From NCBI RefSeq assembly GCF_004327285.1, contig NZ_QJUI01000027.1, positions 1 through 44,494 on the forward strand: a stretch of DNA of 44,494 nucleotides. Direction: 5' to 3'. The notes beneath the pieces are model-generated. The model searched no databases. It was given only the letters and a program-made list of their open reading frames with translations, and was not told the origin of the DNA. This document shows positions 33,904 through 41,800 of the stretch, in pieces (position 1 is the stretch's first letter; every line of letters begins with the position of its first letter). The DNA is from Phytopseudomonas daroniae (GTDB lineage: Bacteria; Pseudomonadota; Gammaproteobacteria; Pseudomonadales; Pseudomonadaceae). Made by a program: the position numbers and the translations under genes.

Positions 33904-35430
33904 TCACGCCTTGACGATCATCGACATGATCTTTTCCTGGCTCGCGTCTTCGCGCGCCAGTTCGCCCAGGAAGGCGCCTTCGTTCATTACGTAGATACGG
34001 TCGCACATGCCCAGCAGTTCGGGCATTTCCGAAGAAATGATGATCACGCCCTTGCCGCTGGCGGCGAGTTGGTTGATCAGGCTGTAGATCTCGAACTTGG
34101 CGCCGACATCGATGCCCCGGGTCGGCTCATCGAGAATCAGCACCTCGGGTTTGGCGAACAGCCATTTGCTGAGCACCACCTTCTGCTGGTTGCCACCGGA
34201 CAGGTTGAGCACCCTCTGGAATACCCCGGGCGTGCGGATGTGCAGCGCTTCGCGGTACTGCTCGGCGACGCGTCGTTCCTCGTGCTCGTCGATCACCCCA
34301 AAGCTCGACACGCCGGCGAGGTTGGCCAGGGTGGTGTTGCAGAGAATGCTCTCGTCGAGCACCAGCCCGAGGGACTTGCGATCCTCGGTGACGTAGGCGA
34401 TGCCGTTGTCCACGGCGCGGCGCACCGTGGACACATCGATTTCCTTGCCGCGCAGGTGCACGGAGCCGGAGATGTTGCGCCCGTAACTCTTGCCGAACAC
34501 GCTCATGGCCAGCTCGGTGCGCCCTGCCCCCATCAGCCCGGCGATGCCGACCACTTCACCGGCAGCCACACTGAGGTTGACGTTGCGGATCATCTGCCGG
34601 GATGCCGATTCCGGGTGCCAGACATTCCAGTCACGGATCTCCAGCAGGGTTTCGCCGATCTCGGGGGTGCGATCCGGGTAGCGGTTCTCCATGTCGCGGC
34701 CGACCATGCCGCGAATGATGGTTTCCTCGCTGACCGCTTCGCTATGGCAATCCATGCTGCTCACCGAGGCGCCGTCGCGTAGCACCGTGATGCTGTCGGC
34801 CACACGACTGACTTCATTGAGCTTGTGGGAAATCAGAATCGAGGAAATGCCCTGGGCGCGGAGCTCCAGCAACAGATCGAGCAGCTTCTGACTGTCGTTT
34901 TCCTGCAGCGCCGCGGTGGGCTCGTCGAGAATCAGCAGCTTGACGTCCTTGGCCAGCGCCTTGGCGATCTCCACCAGTTGCTGCTTGCCCACGCCGAGCT
35001 TCTCGACCGGCATAGTGGCGATTTCGTCGAGGCCGACCTTTTTCAGCAGCACCTCGGTGCGCTGATAGACCTCCGGCCAGTCGATCACGCCGTTGCTGGC
35101 GATCTCGTTGCCGAGAAACAGGTTCTCGGCGATTGACAGCAACGGCACCAGAGCGAGCTCCTGGTGAATGATGATGATCCCTTCCCGCTCGCTGTCGCGG
35201 ATGCCGGTGAATGCCAGCGGTTTGCCTTCGTAAACGATCTCGCCCTCGTAGCTGCCGTGGGGATAGACACCGCTGAGCACCTTCATCAGGGTCGATTTGC
35301 CGGCGCCGTTCTCACCGCACAGGGCATGGATCTCGCCGCGGTGCACCTTGAGGTTGACGTTGTTCAGGGCCTTCACGCCCGGGAACGTCTTGGTGATGCC
35401 GCGCATTTCCAGAATGATGTCTTGCTGCAT
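33904..35430 (-). CDS. gguA: Multiple-sugar ABC transporter ATP-binding protein (GguA/MmsA type)
   Basis: This tandem ATPase powers the sugar importer. Domain 1 has Walker A GENGAGKST, a degenerate signature (LGVGKQQLVEIAKAL) and Walker B LLILDEPTAAL. Domain 2 has a non-canonical Walker A region (GLMGAGRTELA), signature LSGGNQQKVVLSKWL and VLILDEPTRGIDVGAK. This asymmetry is normal for CUT2 sugar ATPases. I start at MQQDIILEMRGITKTFPG (508 residues), with GGA at good spacing; an ATG two codons earlier is equally legal. It follows chvE by 107 nt, and a perfect GC-rich palindrome in that gap may tune expression relative to the binding protein. Confidence 0.94.
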   Translation of the reverse strand: MQQDIILEMRGITKTFPGVKALNNVNLKVHRGEIHALCGENGAGKSTLMKVLSGVYPHGSYEGEIVYEGKPLAFTGIRDSEREGIIIIHQELALVPLLSIAENLFLGNEIASNGVIDWPEVYQRTEVLLKKVGLDEIATMPVEKLGVGKQQLVEIAKALAKDVKLLILDEPTAALQENDSQKLLDLLLELRAQGISSILISHKLNEVSRVADSITVLRDGASVSSMDCHSEAVSEETIIRGMVGRDMENRYPDRTPEIGETLLEIRDWNVWHPESASRQMIRNVNLSVAAGEVVGIAGLMGAGRTELAMSVFGKSYGRNISGSVHLRGKEIDVSTVRRAVDNGIAYVTEDRKSLGLVLDESILCNTTLANLAGVSSFGVIDEHEERRVAEQYREALHIRTPGVFQRVLNLSGGNQQKVVLSKWLFAKPEVLILDEPTRGIDVGAKFEIYSLINQLAASGKGVIIISSEMPELLGMCDRIYVMNEGAFLGELAREDASQEKIMSMIVKA

Positions 35431-35505
35431 GGGCATATCCGTCCGCAAGGCACGCGCCAGCCGCAGCGGGCGCGCCATGCTCAGGTCAGGAAAGGAGTGG
35501 ATGGC

Positions 35506-35526
35506 CGGCAGCGCCAGGCGCTGCCG
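35506..35526 (-). other. Intercistronic hairpin, chvE-gguA gap
   Basis: CGGCAGCGCC-a-GGCGCTGCCG is a perfect GC-rich palindrome, realistically a 9-bp stem with a 3-nt loop, starting 11 nt after the chvE stop. Without a U-tract it is likely a 3' stabiliser that raises binding-protein mRNA over the membrane components, as known for other periplasmic permease operons. Confidence 0.6.
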
Positions 35527-35537
35527 ACGCGTCGCGG

Positions 35538-36602
35538 TTACTGGAACTGATCCTTGCGGTAGTAACCACTGTCGATCAGCACCTTCTCCCAGTTGCTCTT
35601 GTCGACGGTGACCGGTTGCAGCAGATAGGACGGCACCACTTTCGCCCCGTTGTCGTAGGTTGTGGTGTCGTTGATCTGCGGCTCGCTGCCTTCGAGCAAG
35701 GCCTTGACCATGCCGACGGTTACCTCGGCGAGCTGGCGGGTGTCCTTGAAGATCGAGGAATACTGCTCGTCGGCGAGGATGGATTTCACCGAAGGCACTT
35801 CCGAATCCTGGCCGGTCACCACCGGCATCGCCATGTCGCCGGAGCCGTAGCCGACCCCCTTGAGGGACGAGAGGATGCCGATCGAGATACCGTCGTAGGG
35901 CGACAGCACGCCGTCGAGATGCTCCTTGGTGTAATTGGCGGACAGCAGGTTGTCCATGCGCGACTGGGCGGTAGCGCCGTCCCAGCGCAGGGTGCCGACC
36001 TTGCCCATGCCGGTCTGCCCGGAAAGGATCTTGATCTCGCCCTTGTCGATCAGCGGCTGCAGCACCGACATGGCGCCGTCGTAGAAGAAATAGGCGTTGT
36101 TGTCATCTGGCGAGCCGCCGAACAGTTCGACGTTGTAAGGGCCTGGGCCCCGGGCCTGCATGCCCTTGACCAGCGATTCGGCCTGCAGCACACCCACCTT
36201 GGTGTTATCGAAGGTGGCGTAGTAGTCCACGTATTGGCTATCGCGAATCAAACGGTCATAGGCGATGACCTTGATGTCCGCGGCATTGGCGTTTTCCAAC
36301 GCGTTGGTCAGGGTAGTGCCATCGATCGCCGCGATGACCAGGACATTGACGCCCTTGACCATCATGTTTTCGATCTGCGAGACCTGGGTGGGGATGTCGT
36401 CTTCGGCGTACTGCAGGTCGGCCTTGTAGCCAGCCTTCTCCAGTTGCTTGACCATGTTGTTGCCATCGTCGATCCAGCGGGCGGACGACTTGGTAGGCAT
36501 CGCGATACCCACGAAGCCCTTGTCGGCGGCCCCGGCGGAGGCGGCACTCAACAGGCTGGCGCCCATGGCCACGGCGGCCACGAGTTTACGGACAGTGTTC
36601 AT
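35538..36602 (-). CDS. chvE: Periplasmic multiple-sugar-binding protein, ChvE-like
   Basis: This is the periplasmic receptor for the GguAB importer. Agrobacterium ChvE binds galactose, arabinose, glucose and other sugars. The 354 residues begin with a signal peptide (MNTVRKLVAAVAMGASLLSA, likely cut near residue 25 before DKGFVG). The mature protein has the ChvE hallmarks IAMPTKSSARWIDDGNN, IAAIDGTTL, IAYDRLI, ELFGGSPDDNNAYFFYDGAM, LSPYDGISIGILSSLKGVGYG and VVPSYLL. GGAGAAG precedes the ATG; 16 upstream codons are rejected. It is first in the sugar operon, divergent from gbpR, with a ~90-nt leader containing a CA-rich motif. Agrobacterium ChvE also signals to VirA, but there is no hint of that here. 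Confidence 0.94.
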   Translation of the reverse strand: MNTVRKLVAAVAMGASLLSAASAGAADKGFVGIAMPTKSSARWIDDGNNMVKQLEKAGYKADLQYAEDDIPTQVSQIENMMVKGVNVLVIAAIDGTTLTNALENANAADIKVIAYDRLIRDSQYVDYYATFDNTKVGVLQAESLVKGMQARGPGPYNVELFGGSPDDNNAYFFYDGAMSVLQPLIDKGEIKILSGQTGMGKVGTLRWDGATAQSRMDNLLSANYTKEHLDGVLSPYDGISIGILSSLKGVGYGSGDMAMPVVTGQDSEVPSVKSILADEQYSSIFKDTRQLAEVTVGMVKALLEGSEPQINDTTTYDNGAKVVPSYLLQPVTVDKSNWEKVLIDSGYYRKDQFQ

Positions 36603-36658
36603 CAGCTTCTCCTGGGCGACGCCTGCTGCATGCCAGGGCATACGCGACATCGCAGTTA

Positions 36659-36666
36659 TTGTTGTT
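36659..36666 (-). promoter_or_regulatory. CA motif in the chvE leader (candidate Hfq/Crc site)
   Basis: In the minus-strand RNA the sequence AACAACAATAAC (36655-36666) contains a perfect AAnAAnAA core and four successive A-rich triplets. Hfq with Crc binds such motifs to repress catabolic mRNAs in Pseudomonas. It lies about 55 nt before the chvE start, further upstream than the commonest position at the ribosome-binding site. Confidence 0.5.
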
Positions 36667-36697
36667 CGTTCAGCGAAGAGCTTTCAAAGCAGGCATG

Positions 36698-36727
36698 AAG
36701 ATAGAGTCAGCTACCCATATCAATCAA
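36698..36727 (-). promoter_or_regulatory. Candidate chvE operon promoter
   Basis: On the minus strand, TTGATT (36722-36727), 18-nt spacer, TATCTT (36698-36703). The predicted start is near 36691. It is weaker than consensus, as expected for an activator-dependent promoter. Confidence 0.45.
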
Positions 36728-36747
36728 ATTCATATTCAGTGCACCGC

Positions 36748-36765
36748 CATACCAATATTGGTATG
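36748..36765. promoter_or_regulatory. Perfect palindrome, likely GbpR operator
   Basis: CATACCAATATTGGTATG is a perfect 18-bp dyad (inner form T-N12-A, near the LysR-type T-N11-A rule). Its centre is about 65 bp upstream of the predicted chvE transcription start, the classic LysR recognition position, and 80 nt from the gbpR start. Confidence 0.7.
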
Positions 36766-36816
36766 CGAGTAATCGACAAGCGCCCCCGCCGCGTCGCAGA
36801 ATCCGCTCAACGCCTC

Positions 36817-36831
36817 AATAACGACAATAAA
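36817..36831 (+). promoter_or_regulatory. CA-rich stretch before gbpR (candidate Hfq/Crc site)
   Basis: AATAACGACAATAAA reads as five A-rich triplets (one is GAC) immediately upstream of the gbpR ribosome-binding region. It is less perfect than the chvE motif but better placed to block translation. Confidence 0.35.
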
Positions 36832-36844
36832 GCGAGAGCCGCCC

Positions 36845-37777
36845 ATGGATATCGGGATCGCCCGACACCTGAAGATTCCCCAGTTGCGTCTGATCGCCGC
36901 CATCGCCGAGCACGGCCAGCTAGGCCTCGCGGCAGACGCGTTGACCGTCACTCAACCGGCCGCTTCGCGCATGCTGGCGGATATCGAACATACCCTCGGC
37001 GCACGTCTGTTCGAACGCCATGCCAAAGGCATGCTGCCGACCCTGATCGGCCGAGCCCTGGCGCAGCGCTCGCACAATATGCTGGTGGAACTGCGCGACC
37101 TCGCCCAGGACGTCGAAGAACTCAAGCGCGGTGAAGGCGGCATCACCACGGTGGGCGCGGTGACCGGGGCTGCGGTGGGCTTCGTGATTCCGGCCATTCG
37201 CCAGCTCAAGGCGATCTCGCCGCGGGCCGAAGTGCACGTCAACGTCGCCGCCAGCGACGTGCTGGTGCATGACCTGGCTGCGGGCAAGAACGACTTCGTG
37301 CTCGCCCGCCTGCCGCGCGGTGTCAATCCGGCGGACTTCGAGATTTTTCCGGCGCGCACCGAAACCCTCAAGCTGATGGTTCGCCAGGATCACCCGCTGG
37401 CCAATGTGGATCAGGTGACGCTGCGCGATCTGTCACCCTATGAATGGGTCATGCAGAGCCACCGGGCGCCGATCCGCGAGGCGATGGAAACGGCCTTTCT
37501 CAGTGCCGGTGCGCCTTTGCCGACCAATATCACCAACACCACATCGTTACTGGCGATGATCGCCATTCTGGTGTCGTCATCGGCCATCGCCCCGTTGGCC
37601 AGCGAGGTGCCGGATCTGTTGCTGGGCGATCAGGTCGGCGCCAAACTGAAGGTCTTGCCGCTCAACGTGACCATCGAGATGTCGCCGTACTACCTGCTGC
37701 TGGTCAAGGGTCGCCAGCTGTCGCCGGTAGCCAACCGCCTGCGCAGGCTGGTGGCAGCAGCGTTGAACGGGAAATGA
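36845..37777 (+). CDS. gbpR: LysR-type regulator, GbpR-like
   Basis: This LysR-family regulator probably controls the divergent chvE operon in response to sugars. The 310 residues have an N-terminal winged HTH (~residues 9-68: IPQLRLIAAIAEHGQLGLAA, QPAASRMLADIE, LFERHAKGMLPT) and a C-terminal effector domain resembling periplasmic binding proteins. In Agrobacterium and Azospirillum a gbpR gene sits next to the sugar-binding-protein gene and activates it; the same layout supports the name here. An 18-bp palindrome lies between the two genes. A bidirectional terminator separates it from convergent tpx. Confidence 0.88.
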   Translation: MDIGIARHLKIPQLRLIAAIAEHGQLGLAADALTVTQPAASRMLADIEHTLGARLFERHAKGMLPTLIGRALAQRSHNMLVELRDLAQDVEELKRGEGGITTVGAVTGAAVGFVIPAIRQLKAISPRAEVHVNVAASDVLVHDLAAGKNDFVLARLPRGVNPADFEIFPARTETLKLMVRQDHPLANVDQVTLRDLSPYEWVMQSHRAPIREAMETAFLSAGAPLPTNITNTTSLLAMIAILVSSSAIAPLASEVPDLLLGDQVGAKLKVLPLNVTIEMSPYYLLLVKGRQLSPVANRLRRLVAAALNGK

Positions 37778-37791
37778 ATGGCTGAAACGAA

Positions 37792-37816
37792 AAACGGCCT
37801 GCAAAGCAGGCCGTTT
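37792..37816. terminator. Bidirectional terminator between gbpR and tpx
   Basis: AAACGGCCTGC-aaa-GCAGGCCGTTT is a perfect 11-bp stem with a 3-nt loop. In the tpx direction it is followed by five T; in the gbpR direction the T-run is three. Confidence 0.9.
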
Positions 37817-37833
37817 CGAAGCGTTACGAGAAC

Positions 37834-38334
37834 TTACTTGAGAACCGCCAGAGCGGCATCGTAGTCCGGCTCGCTGCCGATCTCGGCGACCAGTTCACTG
37901 TGCAGCACCTTGTCGTTTTCATCCAGCACCACCACGGCGCGGGCAGCCACTCCGGCCAGCGGGCCGGAGCTCAGGGCCACCCCGTAGTCCTTGAGGAATT
38001 CGGCGCCGCGCATGGTCGACAGGTTGATCACGTTTTCCAGGCCTTCGGCACCGCAGAAACGCGCCTGGGCAAACGGCAGGTCGGCGGAAACGCACAGCAC
38101 CGCGGTGTTGGCCAGCTTACTGGCCTCGGCGTTGAACTTGCGTACCGAGGTCGCGCAGGTCGGGGTATCGACGCTCGGGAAAATGTTCAGCACTTTGCGC
38201 TTGCCCGCCAGGCTGCTCAGGCTGACATCCGCCAGGCCGGCACCGACCAGGTTGAACGCAGGCGCCTGCTGACCGACTTGCGGCAATTGGCCATCGACCT
38301 GAACCGGATTACCGCGCAGGGTTACTTGTGCCAT
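37834..38334 (-). CDS. tpx: Thiol peroxidase (Tpx, atypical 2-Cys peroxiredoxin)
   Basis: Tpx reduces hydrogen peroxide and organic hydroperoxides using thioredoxin. The 166 residues have the peroxidatic cysteine C60 in PSVDTPTCATSVRKFN and the resolving cysteine C94 in ARFCGAEGLENV, the same spacing as E. coli C61/C95. AAGGA lies 9 nt before the ATG. It is a single-gene unit between the gbpR terminator and a small unknown gene. I saw no clear OxyR-type site, though one cannot be excluded by eye. Confidence 0.97.
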   Translation of the reverse strand: MAQVTLRGNPVQVDGQLPQVGQQAPAFNLVGAGLADVSLSSLAGKRKVLNIFPSVDTPTCATSVRKFNAEASKLANTAVLCVSADLPFAQARFCGAEGLENVINLSTMRGAEFLKDYGVALSSGPLAGVAARAVVVLDENDKVLHSELVAEIGSEPDYDAALAVLK

Positions 38335-38407
38335 GAAAATGATCCTTTTCTATGTGGGTAATACACGCATGGGCGACCATCCTACGCCAGGACAGCGCTC
38401 ACTAGAA

Positions 38408-38434
38408 GGCTGCTCTACCCTCGGCAGAGCAACC
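38408..38434 (-). terminator. Stem-loop after the small unknown gene
   Basis: GGCTGCTCT (38408-38416) and AGAGCAACC (38426-38434) form a 9-bp stem around a 9-nt loop. The only imperfect pair is a G-U wobble in minus-strand RNA. There is no U-tract. The rest of the 191-nt gap between this gene and tpx shows nothing I can identify. Confidence 0.35.
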
Positions 38435-38525
38435 CGTGCGCAGTAAAAAATACGCAGCGCCAGTGCTGAATGACTTTCCAGCATTTGTGCGAAGGGACGG
38501 TAAGCGGAAGGCTCTGGCCGGCGGC

Positions 38526-38759
38526 TCATGCTTTGGAGCGAGAGATCCGGCCGGACTTGATCTCGGCGGCATACTTGGACAGGCGATCCTCACCGTTGAT
38601 CAGCACCCCCACCATCCTGAGAATCGCCCATGCATCTGCTTCGTTCTCCGTGCCTCTTAAGCGCTCGGCGATCTGCACCAGATCAACGGACGCCCATTTC
38701 AGGTCTTCGGCGATTGCCTTCAGGTCGTGCTTGAGTATCTGTGTCTGCCGCTGGCCCAT
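38526..38759 (-). CDS. Small protein of unknown function (77 aa)
   Basis: I do not recognise this protein. It is 77 residues, soluble, mostly helical by composition (HDLKAIAEDLKWASVDLVQIAERLRG; ADAWAILRMVGVLING) and ends in a basic tail (KSGRISRSKA). There is no signal peptide, Cys pair or transmembrane segment. AGGGA lies 5 nt before the ATG. The reverse strand carries open but repeat-poor, arginine-rich frames that look like shadows. It lies alone between tpx and tamB, on the same strand. Coding status rests on the plausible amino-acid composition and ribosome-binding site, so it is moderately sure. Confidence 0.55.
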   Translation of the reverse strand: MGQRQTQILKHDLKAIAEDLKWASVDLVQIAERLRGTENEADAWAILRMVGVLINGEDRLSKYAAEIKSGRISRSKA

Positions 38760-38890
38760 GGAATCCCTATGTGTCGGTAATGTGAATGCCCGGCCCGCGG
38801 CAGGATGACAGCAGCGTGAATACTGCCAGTTCCCCGTCGCCGGTCAGGCCTGCTTCAACGATGCTTCGCGGCGCAGGCAGTCGCCCTCCC

Positions 38891-41800
38891 CTAAAAGTCC
38901 CGCTTGTAGAACAGATCCAGGGAACTGGCCAGGCCGCTGGCAGCCTCCAGATACAGGCGGCGACTGAGGGCATAACGCAACGCCACGGTATTCACCGGCT
39001 CGAACACTCCAACGCCATAGCGCAGGCTCAGGCGTTCGGAGAGGTTGCCACTGGCGACCACGCTGGTGGTATTGCCGCTGCCCTCGGTATCCAGCTGGAA
39101 GTCCTCGATGCCCAGGCTCTGCGCGACCGAGCCGGTGACCCCTGAACTTCCCGCCACGCCCAGCGCCAATGCTGCCTGGGCGAGCATGTTGTTGTCCTCG
39201 CTGCCAGTCGAAAGCGGCCGCCCCAGCACCAGATAGGACAGCGCCTGCTCCTGGCTCATCGCCGGCTCGGAAAACACCTCGGTACGCGGCTGGTCGGCGC
39301 TGCCGGTCAGACGTAAGCCAGCGACCACCTCGTCGACCTTGCGGATCGCCTCGATATCGAGGAACGGCTGGTCGATGGGGCCGGCGAACAGCAGGCGCGC
39401 GCGGCGGATCGTCAGGCGCTGGCCGTAGCCACGGAAATTGCCCTTGTTGAGATTCAGCTCGCCACGGGTGTCCATGTCGTCGCCGATATGCACCTGCCCG
39501 GCCAGTTCGGCATTGAGCCCGAAGCCACTGAAGGTCAGCTTGTCGCTACCCACATCGACGTCGATGTCCATGCTGATGGCCACCGCCTGCTGCTCACGCG
39601 CCTCGGCACCGACGATGACCGCATCGTCGGAGACCTTGACAGTGGACGGCGGCAGTTCACGCACCACGATCTCGCCACGGGGGATGGACACCTTGCCGCT
39701 GACCGACAGTCGATCCTCGGCCAGGCGCACCTGTATGTCCGGCTCGACTTCCAGTGTCGCATAAGGCTCGACGACCACCGGCAAGCGGCGGCCCTGCACG
39801 CTCAGGTTAGCGTTCAGCGGGCCGCTCCAGGCCAGCGCACCGTTCAGTGTGCCCTGCCCTTGATCGCCACTGCGCCAACCGCCGTTGAGCTGCAGGCTTT
39901 CGCCGGCGATCAACACACGGATCTGCAGATCCTCGAAGTTGGTCGGTAATTCACCACCGGAGATTTCTCCTCCGCTGAGCAGCAACTGGCCATTGACCAG
40001 AGGCGACAGCAGATCGCCGGACAGGTTGCCGCTGCCATCCAGACGCCCGGCCAGGCGCTCCACCATCGGCACGAATGGCCGCGCGATGGCCAGATCGAGA
40101 CCGCTCAGGCGGAACTGGCCAGACAGCGGTTTGTTCTGCGGGCGCGGATCGAGCTGCGCCTGCACCGACAGCTCACCGATTTGCGGCCCGCTGAGATTCA
40201 ATTGGGTATCGATACGCTGGGACTGCAGCTCGCTGCTCAGGCGCAGGCTGTCGTAGGTGAAATCCACCCACTGCTCGTCGTCGCGTACACGCCAGGTACC
40301 GCTGCCGGCATCCACCACCACGCGCCCGCTGGGGCCGGCGGCAGGCAGATCCAGGTGCACCTCGGCGTTGAGCCGCCCCTGCCAGGCGAAGTCCTTCGGG
40401 AACCAGGGCGACAGGCTGTCGAGGGGGAAATCCGCCAGTCGATAACGGATTTTCGGCTCCGGCTGCAGACGCTGGTTCTCGCCGCACAGGCTGGCCTCAC
40501 CAGAGCGCAGGCAATGGGCGCCCAGGTCGATTTGACCGCTGGCCAGGCGCACCAGCGAGGCGGGCTGCTGCAAGCGCCAATCCTGGCCACCGGCCTGCAC
40601 CTCGGCGCGGCTCAGACGGCCACGCCAGTTGCCCTGATCCAGTGTGCCGTCCAGCGCCAGGCTGGTTTGCAGCGCTTCGCCCTGCAGGCTCAGCTCCATT
40701 TGCTGCTGACGTTGATTACCGCCGCCGTTGACCGTGAGATCACCAATCTGCGTATCGCCGCTGGCGATCCCCAGGCCACGCAGTTGTACCTTGGCCTGCC
40801 CGTTGGCATTCAGGGTTGCGTCCAGCCCGAGCTGACGCAGACGCATGTCCTCGAACGCCAAACCTTGGCCGCTCAGGTTGAACGTGCCCTGAGGGGCCTG
40901 CAGGCTGCCAGCCAGACCGAGGCGCCCTGTGGCCTGCCCCTGCAAGCCCGGCCACAGCTGGCCGAGACGGTTGAGTGCCACCCGCAGTTCACCCTGCAGA
41001 CGCTGATCGAGCCAACCACTGCCGTCGATGCGATTGTCGCCGAGGCGCAACGTCAGCGCGTTCAACTCCCAACGTTCCCCGGCGCCAGCTACCTGGGTCT
41101 GCAACTGTGCCGGCTGGCCACGCAGGCGCCCCCGCAGATCGAGGTCGCCGGTCAGTTCCAGACGTCCGTCGAGCAATTGCCCTTTGCTGCGCACCGGCCC
41201 GGCGATACGGCCGGGCAATTCGGCGACCCAGTACGCAGGATCGAAATCGCTGACCTGCAACTGCGCATCCCAGCGCACCGCATCGGCGAAACCGACGGTC
41301 ACCTGGCCATCGATCGTTCCCTGGCCGGCACGGATCTGCAACTGTGGCAGATGCACCTGCTGCAGATCGCCACTGAGCGGTGTTTGCACGCTGAACCCGC
41401 CCGCCGGGCCGTCCAATGCCGCGGACAGATTGCCAAGGTAGTTGCCATCCTCATAAGCGAGATCACCGGTAAGTTTCTTCAGCGTGACCGGTGGCGCTTC
41501 CTCCAGCGGGTACAAACGCAGCCAGGGGAAATCCTGCCAATCGATATGGGTATCCGCGCTGAAGCCTTCCTGCCAGTCCAGACGACCATTGACCGCGAGG
41601 TACTGGTTGTCCGCCGCGGCCAGGCGCAAGGTGTCGATATCGGCGCCCTTGGCATCGACACGACCACGCAACGCCAGGGCCACCGAACCATCCTCGGCCG
41701 GCAAGGTGGCGGTACCATCGATACCGTAACCGTCCTGCAGATTACCCGCTGCCTGCAGCTGCAAAGCGTCCAGTCGCAGGGTATCGGGCAGCGACGCGTC

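Larger units (their letters stand above)
36603..36844. promoter_or_regulatory. Divergent chvE / gbpR control region
   Basis: These 242 nt hold, from the chvE side, a CA-rich motif (36659-36666), a candidate chvE promoter (36698-36727), a perfect 18-bp palindrome (36748-36765) and a second CA-rich stretch (36817-36831) just before the gbpR ribosome-binding site. The layout is that of a LysR-controlled divergent operon. Confidence 0.7.

Noticed and set aside
35538..36602. A ChvE role in plant-signal sensing with a VirA-like kinase
   Set aside because: No histidine kinase or virulence gene is nearby; the operon is metabolic.
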